Shown piece by piece: positions 6,879-13,030 of a DNA stretch of 14,162 bases (the first letter of the stretch is position 1; each line of letters opens with the position of its first letter). Source of the DNA: Acidobacteriaceae bacterium (GTDB lineage Bacteria > Acidobacteriota > Terriglobia > Terriglobales > Acidobacteriaceae). The DNA lies in contig JAUTWY010000024.1 in the NCBI GenBank assembly GCA_030838305.1, positions 1 to 14,162 on the forward strand, read 5' to 3'. The translations under genes were made by a program, and so were the position numbers. The notes beneath the pieces were generated by a model. It was given only the letters and a program-made list of their open reading frames with translations. It did no database searches and was not told where the DNA came from.

Positions 6879-7919
6879 ATGAAGAAATTCTCGTTTCTGA
6901 TTGCGCTAGTGCTCAGCGCCGCGGTCGGCCTTGGTGCGGACGAAAAAAAACTTCCTCCCATGCCTGCCGCAGTCTCCGGTAACGCCGTGGCCAGTCTGAA
7001 AGACGGCCTCCAGTTATTTTCCATGATGGGCGTGGGGCCGCGGAAAACCTGGAATGACGTTACGAACCAGGTCTACATCATGAACCTGGCTCGTGCGAGC
7101 TGGAGCGAAGGCCGTCAGGTCCCGGGAGTCGTTGGACGTGTCGGCGCCGCCGCCGCCGGAGCCAAGGGTTTGGTGATCCTGATGGGTGGCTACGTGGTGG
7201 ACGCTCAGGGCGGCGAAGTCACGGTTTCTGACGTAAACGTTTACGACCCGGGGCGCCAGCAATGGTCTCGTGGCCAGGACATGCCAGTCGCCGTGGATAC
7301 CGCGGTCACCGGCGTGGCCCATGATCGATTCATCTATCTCATTGGCGGACGGTCCCCCGCTGGCCCGGTGAACACTGTGCAGGTCTACGACGTCGAAAAG
7401 AATTCCTGGAGCCAGGCCACGCCTTTTCCGGGGACCCCGGTCTTTGGCCTTGCCGGCGGCGTGGCCGGCGAAAGCATTGTGGTCATTGACGGAGCTCAGA
7501 AGGGTGCCGCAGGTGGTCCGCGTTATGTTGCCTGTGATCAAGGCTGGTGGGGGAAAATTGATCATAAGGATCCAAACAAGATTGCCTGGAGCAAGCTGCC
7601 GGCACATCCTGGCGCGGCGCGTTTTGCGATCGCGGGCGGCGGCTCAGACCGTGATCACAGAGTTTTCTTCTCCGGCGGCACTCCGACTCCTCACGACTAC
7701 AAAGGCGTCGCCTATGATGGCCAACCCGCCGCTGCATCGGAGGCCACCTTCGCCTACGATTTGCACGGCCACAAGTGGGAGACCATCAGCGAGACCACGT
7801 ACGATCCTCGCGCCGACAGCCGCGGCATTTTGGTTACGCCGATTGGACCCGTGGTTCTCGGAGGCATGGTAAAGAATCTCGCCGTAACCGCGCGCGCGAC
7901 GCAGTTGCCAAAGAAGTAA
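6879..7919 (+). CDS. Secreted kelch-repeat beta-propeller protein
   Basis: 346 residues. The N-terminus (MKKFSFLIALVLSAAVGLGA) is a signal peptide, cleaved around residue 20, so the protein is exported. At least five kelch-type blades can be seen, each ending in a hydrophobic strand plus GG: ILMGGY (about 100-105), FIYLIGGR (151-158), SIVVIDGAQ (199-207), RVFFSGG (261-267) and VVLGGM (325-330). Each is paired with a Y/W-containing strand such as VNVYDPGRQQW, VQVYDVEKNSW, IAWSKLP and FAYDLHGHKW. This fits a closed propeller of the kelch / galactose-oxidase central-domain type. There is no copper-oxidase signature, so binding or sugar recognition (as in NanM-like epimerases) is possible but not shown. 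It is flanked by spacers of 82 and 144 nt, so probably monocistronic. Fold is confident; function is unknown. Confidence 0.85.
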   Translation: MKKFSFLIALVLSAAVGLGADEKKLPPMPAAVSGNAVASLKDGLQLFSMMGVGPRKTWNDVTNQVYIMNLARASWSEGRQVPGVVGRVGAAAAGAKGLVILMGGYVVDAQGGEVTVSDVNVYDPGRQQWSRGQDMPVAVDTAVTGVAHDRFIYLIGGRSPAGPVNTVQVYDVEKNSWSQATPFPGTPVFGLAGGVAGESIVVIDGAQKGAAGGPRYVACDQGWWGKIDHKDPNKIAWSKLPAHPGAARFAIAGGGSDRDHRVFFSGGTPTPHDYKGVAYDGQPAAASEATFAYDLHGHKWETISETTYDPRADSRGILVTPIGPVVLGGMVKNLAVTARATQLPKK

Positions 7920-7937
7920 GCAGCGGCGCAATCATGT

Positions 7938-7967
7938 GGGGACGATCCCCCGGCTGTCCGGGGACGA
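7938..7967 (+). promoter_or_regulatory. GC-rich competing hairpins in the leader of the MATE gene
   Basis: GGGGACGA occurs twice (7938-7945 and 7960-7967) around CCCCCGG. Either GGGG (7938-7941) pairs with the C-run at 7947-7951, or CCCCGG (7948-7953) pairs with CCGGGG (7958-7963) over a CTGT loop; the two are mutually exclusive. There is no T-tract, so a classical terminator is not supported. It lies about 100 nt before the MATE start and 19 nt after the kelch stop. Confidence 0.3.
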
Positions 7968-8063
7968 AGCTCAGTCTGCCACATCAACGGGTGGGACCAA
8001 TCCGTAAACTTCTTGCCTGCGACCAGCGCAGCGTGAGTGTTATAAAAAGATTCGCAAACATCA

Positions 8064-9479
8064 ATGGAAGCCACCGCCTCAACTACAGAACAGCAGCACA
8101 CACTATGGTCATCCCTGGTGGAAGCCATTCGCGGCTCGCACCACGACTACACCACCGGCAGCTTGAATCGCGCCATCCTGCTGCTCGCCGTGCCCATGGT
8201 CCTCGAGATGGTACTGGAATCCCTGTTCGCTGTGGTTGACGTTTTCTGGGTCGGACGCCTGGGCGCGAACGCCGTCGCTTCCGTCGGCCTTACAGAATCC
8301 ATGTTGAGCCTGGTGTTCGCCGTAGGCATGGGGTTGAGCCTGTCGACCACTGCGATGGTGGCGCGGCGCATTGGAGAAAAAGATCCTGAAGGCGCAGCCA
8401 TAGCGGGCGTACAAGCAATTGCTCTTGGTTTGATCGTCTCGCTCGCAATCGGCATCCCATGCCTGCTATGGGCGCCGAACCTGCTGCGCTTGATGGGAGC
8501 GTCGCCCGAGATCGTCGCCACCGGTAGCGGCTACACCAGAATTTGCCTGGGCGGAAGTTTTGCGGTTCTGCTGCTATTCCTCAATAACGCTATCTTCCGC
8601 GGCGCTGGGGACGCCGCGATTGCGATGCGCCTGCTCTGGGTATCGAACATCATCAATCTAGTCCTCGATCCTTGCCTGATCTTTGGCTGGGGACCATTCC
8701 CGCGCCTCGGCGTGACCGGCGCGGCATTGGCAACACTCATCGGCCGCAGCATCGGCGTTGCTTACCAGTTCTATCGCCTCATGCGCGGGACGGAGCGGAT
8801 TCGCATTCTCAAAAGTCAGATTCGCTTGCACTGGGATGTGCTGCTGCGTTTGCTCCGGGTCTCGCTCACCGGCATTTTGCAGTTCGCCATTGCGCACACC
8901 AGTTGGATCGGTCTGGTCCGCATCGTGAGCATCTTTGGTGCTGCCGCCCTCGCCGGATACACGATTGCGATCCGCATCGTGATCTTCGTAATCCTGCCTT
9001 CGTGGGGCCTGAGCAATGCAGCGGCGACGTTGGTCGGCCAGAATCTGGGCGCGGGACATCCCGAACGCGCCGAGAAAGCCGTCTGGCGTACCGGCCTTTA
9101 TAACGTAATATTTCTGGGTTTGATTGGAGTGGTTTTCATCTTCTTTGCCGAACCAATCGTCCGCCTGTTCACGCACGATCCCGAGGTTGTACCGCTGGGC
9201 GCAGCCTGCCTGCGCATTGTCAGCTACGGCAACCTGGGCTATGCCTACTTCATGGTGATGATGCAGGCCTTCAACGGCGCTGGCGACACTATTACTCCCA
9301 CCATCGTTAATTTCTTCGGCTTCTGGCTGCTCGAGATTCCGCTGGCCTATTGGCTGGCGATCCCTCTGCACATGCGCTCGAACGGAGCTTTCTTTTCCAT
9401 CGCCATCGCCGAGAGTGCAATGGCCGTCGCGAGTGCCATCCTGTTCAAACAGGGCCGCTGGAAAAAGCAAACAATATAG
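8064..9479 (+). CDS. MATE-family multidrug/toxin efflux transporter
   Basis: 471 residues, typical for the family, with about twelve hydrophobic segments in two similar halves. First-half markers: the N-terminal LLAVPMVLEMVLESLFAVVD (40-59), which starts TM1, then FRGAGDAAIAMRLLWVSNIINLVLDP (about 178-203) and GVTGAALATLIG. Second-half markers: AAATLVGQNLGAGHPERAEKAVWRT (319-343) and FNGAGDTITPTIVNFFGFWLLEIPLAY (403-429). The repeated (R/N)GAGD followed by TM with N and P residues is characteristic of NorM/DinF-like MATE proteins, which export cationic drugs or metabolites using a Na+ or H+ gradient at the inner membrane. The N-terminal 30 residues are hydrophilic. The ATG at 8064 has no good SD; an A-rich stretch (TATAAAAAGA) lies 14 nt upstream. 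No regulator gene is adjacent. Family is certain; substrate is unknown. Confidence 0.94.
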   Translation: MEATASTTEQQHTLWSSLVEAIRGSHHDYTTGSLNRAILLLAVPMVLEMVLESLFAVVDVFWVGRLGANAVASVGLTESMLSLVFAVGMGLSLSTTAMVARRIGEKDPEGAAIAGVQAIALGLIVSLAIGIPCLLWAPNLLRLMGASPEIVATGSGYTRICLGGSFAVLLLFLNNAIFRGAGDAAIAMRLLWVSNIINLVLDPCLIFGWGPFPRLGVTGAALATLIGRSIGVAYQFYRLMRGTERIRILKSQIRLHWDVLLRLLRVSLTGILQFAIAHTSWIGLVRIVSIFGAAALAGYTIAIRIVIFVILPSWGLSNAAATLVGQNLGAGHPERAEKAVWRTGLYNVIFLGLIGVVFIFFAEPIVRLFTHDPEVVPLGAACLRIVSYGNLGYAYFMVMMQAFNGAGDTITPTIVNFFGFWLLEIPLAYWLAIPLHMRSNGAFFSIAIAESAMAVASAILFKQGRWKKQTI

Positions 9480-9521
9480 ACTCCCGAAAAATTCCATCTC
9501 GAATCGATGTCGGGCATCGTC

Positions 9522-9538
9522 CTGAGAACTGAGAACTG
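9522..9538 (+). repeat. Degenerate heptamer tandem repeat (CTGAGAA type), copy 2
   Basis: CTGAGAA CTGAGAA CTG: two identical heptamers plus three bases of a third. It abuts the stop codon of the SpoIIE-type phosphatase gene (stop at 9539 on the minus strand). It is the most regular of the three heptamer loci. Confidence 0.55.
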
Positions 9539-11782
9539 CTACCGCGCCCGCGCCAGCACCAGCGTAATATCATCCGGCTGCTCGTTGTCGCCGATCCAGT
9601 CGTCCACTGCCGACGTGACCGCCTCACTGATTTGCACGAGCGGCAAGCGCCGGTTCGCGCTGACCAGATCAATCAGCCGTTCCTCGCCAAATTCCCCAAA
9701 CTCATTTTCCGGTTCGGTGATGCCATCGCTATACGCCAAAAAGATTTCTCCGGGATGCATTTCCACCGATCCCTCGTCGTAGATCATGTTATCGAACAGG
9801 CCAATCACCGTGCCGCCCGCTTCCAATCGCCGCACCGATCCATCTTTACTGATCAGGATGGGGGGCAAGTGTCCGCCATTGCTGTAGGTCAGGCGGTGCG
9901 ATCGTCCGTCGTAGATTCCAAGGAAGAGCGTCGCATACTTTTCCGGCGGAGTGCTTTCGTAGAGTTGATGATTGAGCAAGCTGAGCAAGGCGCCGGGAGA
10001 AACCTCAATGCCCTCGGGCCACGCCGCCATCATCCTTCCCGCGCCGGCCACCGCACCCACCGCCACGGGCTCCCGCATCTGCGGCAAGCTCTCGACACTG
10101 TAAGCGCGCACCGCCGAGTGAATGGTCGCCATCAGTAGCGCCGCCGAAATTCCCTTCCCGCTAATATCGCCCACTGCCAAAATCAGCTTGTGAGAACTGG
10201 CCGTGAGGAAGTCGTAGTAGTCGCCGCTCACCGTGCGTGCCGGACGGCAAAAGCCGTGCACTTCGAGCGATTCCAGTTCCGAAACCTGGCGCGGAAAAAG
10301 TTGTGCCTGCACTTCCTGGGCAATGGCCAGTTCGCCTTCCAGCCGCTGTTTTTCTTTCTGCTCCAGAATCAGCTTCTCGATGGACTCCGTCATCGAGTTG
10401 AACGACAGCGAAAGCTGCGCCAGCTGGTCGGCCGACTTCACCGGGATTCGGTGGCTGAAGTCGCCGCGATCCACATTCCTGGTCGCGTCGTAAAGGTGAG
10501 CCACCGCGCCTGTCACCGTCCGCGTCATTCGCGTTCCAATAATCAACGCGACCAGTTCAATCACCGCGAAGAAGATAAGAATCGCGAGCAGAAGGTACTC
10601 GACGCCTCTCGCGATGTCTCCCAGCGCAGCAAACAAATGGCTGTAGAGCACCGAGGGCCGGGTGCGAACCTTCACCAACGCGCCCGCTCGCGCCATCTCT
10701 CCTGTCTTCCAATCCACAACTTGCAGAGGCGTGCCAAACGTGATTTCGCGATCCAAAAAGCCTGCAGGCATCGCCAGACTGCCTACTGAGAACGTGGGCC
10801 GCAATACCTGATCACCGCCCTCCACGCTCGTGCCCGATTTGTTCTCGCTGATAACGATGCCGCCCTTATCGGTCGCAGGCTTCGTCGACGGACTGGCCTT
10901 AGGTTCATCTTCCTTTATTCCGCTCTGGTTTGGTTCGTTCGGTTGGTTACCGTCGAGCGTAATTCCCGCGGCGTAGAATGTTATTTCTCCCAGGTTCGCC
11001 GCGATATCCGCGACCAGGTTCTTGTCCAGCGGTTCGGTGGTCACAACGGTCAATTTTTCCGGCCCCACATCAAATCTTGAAGCGACACGAAGATATAACT
11101 CGTCTTTGTCGCGAACTATCTCTTTGAAGGGCTGGCCTTCGCGCATCGCTGTAGCGTAAGGATTGTCATTCTTGTTGACGAAATCAGGGAAGGCCAGCGA
11201 AGCGCTCTGCACTCCGCTGAGCGGCAAGATTCTGGCTCCTTGCCAGGCAGTAACCTGCCGCCGTCTCCAGGAGCGTTCGCGCTTCTTCAAGCCCGCCAGG
11301 GACTCTGCCGTCGGCGTCTCCTTCCTCTCGATGCGCGCCGCCAATTCGTTGCTGACCGCCGCGTTCACTGCCTGCATGCTGCGCAACTGGGAGTTGATGT
11401 CCGAAGTCACCACGAAGCTGGCAAACTGACCGGCAAAAAGATACATCGTGATGAAAGCCATGGCTACGAGCAGGGCGGCGGGAATCACGCCAATAAAGAC
11501 ATACGTCACGATCAGGCGGTTGCGCAGGCGCCACAAGACTTTTCGCTTCAGGCCGCGGAAGGCAACAATACAAAACAGCAATGCGGCGTCGAAGAGAAGA
11601 AATTTAACCCAGCCCCCAAGGCTGTCGCTCCACTTCGGGGCGACCAGTTTCAGCACCATTTCCAGAGCAAAAAGCGCTATGGCCAAGCCCAGCGAATAGC
11701 ATGCTCCGCGCGCGATCCATCCTTGCGGCCACAAACCGGCCGTCAGCATCCTCTCGCGTAATTTCCAATAAGAATCCCTCAT
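9539..11782 (-). CDS. Membrane HAMP-domain SpoIIE/RsbU-type PP2C phosphatase
   Basis: 747 residues from the ATG at 11782; a GTG at 11803 would add seven. Neither has a clear SD. Order of domains: three hydrophobic segments near 33-48, 60-76 and 90-118; a large presumed extracytoplasmic region about 119-392 with a low-complexity N/P/K/S stretch near 279-318; a fourth membrane helix (about 394-418); a HAMP region (419-472) ending in a helical linker (GELAIAQEVQAQLFP); then the SpoIIE phosphatase domain. Catalytic metal aspartates are present: SGDYYD (521, 524), VGDISGKG (539), YSDGITE (686) and PDDITL (737-738). Such proteins dephosphorylate anti-sigma-factor antagonists in partner-switching cascades, driven by an external signal. 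About 25 extra residues, rich in Ala and Gly, lie at about 569-594 within the catalytic domain. No RsbV or RsbW homologue is in the window. The 66-codon gene lies 82 nt upstream on the same strand. Confidence 0.93.
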   Translation of the reverse strand: MRDSYWKLRERMLTAGLWPQGWIARGACYSLGLAIALFALEMVLKLVAPKWSDSLGGWVKFLLFDAALLFCIVAFRGLKRKVLWRLRNRLIVTYVFIGVIPAALLVAMAFITMYLFAGQFASFVVTSDINSQLRSMQAVNAAVSNELAARIERKETPTAESLAGLKKRERSWRRRQVTAWQGARILPLSGVQSASLAFPDFVNKNDNPYATAMREGQPFKEIVRDKDELYLRVASRFDVGPEKLTVVTTEPLDKNLVADIAANLGEITFYAAGITLDGNQPNEPNQSGIKEDEPKASPSTKPATDKGGIVISENKSGTSVEGGDQVLRPTFSVGSLAMPAGFLDREITFGTPLQVVDWKTGEMARAGALVKVRTRPSVLYSHLFAALGDIARGVEYLLLAILIFFAVIELVALIIGTRMTRTVTGAVAHLYDATRNVDRGDFSHRIPVKSADQLAQLSLSFNSMTESIEKLILEQKEKQRLEGELAIAQEVQAQLFPRQVSELESLEVHGFCRPARTVSGDYYDFLTASSHKLILAVGDISGKGISAALLMATIHSAVRAYSVESLPQMREPVAVGAVAGAGRMMAAWPEGIEVSPGALLSLLNHQLYESTPPEKYATLFLGIYDGRSHRLTYSNGGHLPPILISKDGSVRRLEAGGTVIGLFDNMIYDEGSVEMHPGEIFLAYSDGITEPENEFGEFGEERLIDLVSANRRLPLVQISEAVTSAVDDWIGDNEQPDDITLVLARAR

Positions 11783-11864
11783 AGGTGCGATTCGCGGACT
11801 CACAGAAAATGACGCTCACACGTCAACCTGGCGACCATTCGGCGCCTGCCGGATCCAACGCTTC

Positions 11865-12065
11865 CTAGATGTCCGGGTACAACTCGAAGAACGCCTCCAG
11901 GCTGGTCCGCAACTGCTTTTCGATCTCTTCTTTGCTGCCTTCCAACACGTGCATGGTAACGTGTGCCTCGTGCCCGTTAGTGAGCTTCACCGGAGCCTGG
12001 CCCACTTCCGCCACATCATCGGAAGGCAAAAGCCGCATTCCGTAAACCAGTGTAAGATTCGCCAT
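11865..12065 (-). CDS. Small conserved-looking protein of unknown function (66 aa)
   Basis: I do not recognise the family. The 66 residues begin at ATG 12065 and read like a compact alpha/beta protein: a strand (LTLVYGMRLL), a second strand region (APVKLTNGHEAHVTMHVLEG) and a charged amphipathic helix (SKEEIEKQLRTSLEAFFELYPDI). No signal peptide, membrane segment or cysteine is present, so a soluble cytoplasmic protein is expected. Support for coding: balanced composition, a secondary-structure pattern that makes sense, and a promoter-like TAGAAT placed exactly 6 nt before the ATG. It lies upstream of the SpoIIE phosphatase on the same strand (82-nt gap) and could be co-transcribed. It shares a 91-nt divergent promoter region with the secreted unknown gene at 12157. 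Confidence 0.7.
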   Translation of the reverse strand: MANLTLVYGMRLLPSDDVAEVGQAPVKLTNGHEAHVTMHVLEGSKEEIEKQLRTSLEAFFELYPDI

Positions 12066-12071
12066 GTTTGG

Positions 12072-12077
12072 ATTCTA
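12072..12077 (-). promoter_or_regulatory. -10 box TAGAAT directly before the 66-aa gene
   Basis: On the minus strand the order is ATTAGAAT, six bases CCAAAC, then ATG. A -10 element there would place the transcription start on or beside the start codon. No SD is present. The -35 position is weak (TTCGTC at 17-nt spacing). Confidence 0.5.
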
Positions 12078-12144
12078 ATCGTCTTGGCGTCGCAGACGAA
12101 ACTTTGGTTTGCTCCCTCGATTTAAGGATTTCCCTGTCATCATT

Positions 12145-12150
12145 TAGAAT
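12145..12150 (+). promoter_or_regulatory. -10 box TAGAAT directly before the secreted unknown gene
   Basis: The order is ATTTAGAAT, six bases TCTGCC, then GTG at 12157: the same box and spacing as on the opposite strand at 12072-12077. No SD is present. A -35 would fall on TTAAGG, a weak match. Confidence 0.5.
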
Positions 12151-12156
12151 TCTGCC

Positions 12157-12915
12157 GTGCTCCCAAAACTCATTCTGATCCTGGCTTTGCCGCTCCTTAT
12201 TTTGCCCGCCGTGTGTCAGCAGGCTCCCCCGACGCCTTCTACCCAGCCTCAGGTGAAGGTGAATATGCTGAACGTGTGCACGCCCTCGGGGGAGGAGCAA
12301 AAAGAGATCGCCGCTGCCCTCGCCCGCATTCCGAAACAACCCCTATTCAGCCCCGATTTCGAAATCTCGCATGGCAGTTCCACTCTGACCGATTCGCCCA
12401 CATTCCTTCAACCGGGAAAAGGTGCGCAAATATCGGACGAGCCCTCGGTCGCACGCTACGTACGTATTCGCCGCGAATTCGCCGTGCAGGCTTTGTTCGC
12501 CAGCGTGCAATACTCTTTCAGCAACGATGGTCACACCATGATCGAGACTCTGGTGCTGCATGTTCGCGATCCCAAGGACTTGATCCAGGTTTCTATGGAG
12601 GACAGCGCCTCGGCGATCAGCAGCCCTGAAACTATGGTCGCGGCCAATACCCCCGCCAGCCGTGTCCGCCTCGAGCGCTTCGGTAAATCCTCAATCGCAC
12701 TGGCCCGCTGCAACGGGACGGAAAGCGGAGCGCCTCCCGACCAGAGCGCGTACGAACCGCTGTTCCGCAGCGCCTCCGAAGTATTGGCTAACTATCGCGG
12801 CATCCTGGGCGTCCGCGTCACCGTACCTGCGGAACTGGCTCAGATCCCCGGCGCGGCGCCGGAAAAAGCAGCCGGAAAACCAAAATCCCCTAAACCTGCT
12901 CCAAAAAAGAAATGA
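12157..12915 (+). CDS. Secreted protein of unknown function with Pro/Lys-rich tail
   Basis: 252 residues from a GTG at 12157. The family is not recognised. Residues 1-22 (MLPKLILILALPLLILPAVCQQ) are a signal peptide; the C at 20 is preceded by P-A-V, not a proper lipobox, so a lipoprotein is unlikely. The mature part starts with a Pro/Thr/Gln linker (APPTPSTQPQ), then a mixed region with an acidic helix (SGEEQKEIAAALARIPK), strand-rich segments (RYVRIRREFAVQALFASVQYSF, MIETLVLHVRDPKDLIQVSME), and a helix SASEVLANYRGILGVRVTVP. Residues about 230-252 are a basic tail rich in Ala, Pro and Lys. Two cysteines, in NVCTPSG and ALARCNG, could form a disulfide. The gene is divergent from the 66-aa gene and followed after 115 nt by trxB. 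Coding is well supported; role is unknown. Confidence 0.78.
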   Translation: MLPKLILILALPLLILPAVCQQAPPTPSTQPQVKVNMLNVCTPSGEEQKEIAAALARIPKQPLFSPDFEISHGSSTLTDSPTFLQPGKGAQISDEPSVARYVRIRREFAVQALFASVQYSFSNDGHTMIETLVLHVRDPKDLIQVSMEDSASAISSPETMVAANTPASRVRLERFGKSSIALARCNGTESGAPPDQSAYEPLFRSASEVLANYRGILGVRVTVPAELAQIPGAAPEKAAGKPKSPKPAPKKK

Positions 12916-12925
12916 CTTGAGATTT

Positions 12926-12964
12926 CCTTCGTGTACCGTTGTGTCCTTAGTGGTTAAGATTTGG
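12926..12964 (+). repeat. Intergenic repeat of the CGTGT...TTAGTGGTTAAGATT type
   Basis: The spacer between the secreted unknown gene and trxB begins with a run containing two similar units (TTCGTGTACC and TTGTGTCC), then TTAGTGGTTAAGATTTGG. I recognise this pattern as resembling a widespread degenerate intergenic sequence of soil bacterial genomes (CTTCGTGTCCTTTGTGG-like). That is recollection, not a search result. It does not encode a plausible peptide. Confidence 0.4.
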
Positions 12965-12994
12965 TTCTCAGCAGTTGCATCGCCGCTGTGCATC

Positions 12995-13015
12995 GAAATC
13001 TGAAATCCGCAATCT
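12995..13015 (+). repeat. Degenerate heptamer tandem repeat, copy 3
   Basis: Three successive 7-mers, GAAATCT GAAATCC GCAATCT, each one or two bases apart. In the frame of the other loci it reads CTGAAAT CCGCAAT CT. It lies 15 nt before the trxB start codon, so it would be in the 5' leader. Confidence 0.45.
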
Positions 13016-13030
13016 AACGGCTAGCAGATC

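Noticed and set aside
7142..7160. GCC triplet run in the kelch gene as a microsatellite
   Set aside because: It only encodes an alanine run (AAAAGA) in frame and is short; ordinary for GC-rich coding DNA.
8658..9497. 279-codon open frame on the minus strand opposite the MATE gene
   Set aside because: Its product is hydrophilic, rich in Asp/Gln/His and has no recognisable motif, while the plus strand encodes a clear MATE transporter. It is a codon-bias shadow.
9505..9519. CGATG-TCGGG-CATCG hairpin between the MATE and phosphatase genes as a terminator
   Set aside because: Only 5 bp of stem and no adjacent T-tract on either strand; too weak to call.
10190..10789. 199-codon plus-strand frame opposite the SpoIIE phosphatase
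   Set aside because: Product is Arg/His/Gln-rich without motifs; the minus strand carries the HAMP and membrane segments of a well-supported gene.
12157..12222. Secreted unknown protein as a lipoprotein
   Set aside because: The cysteine at residue 20 is preceded by Pro-Ala-Val, which does not fit the lipobox (small residue required at -1).
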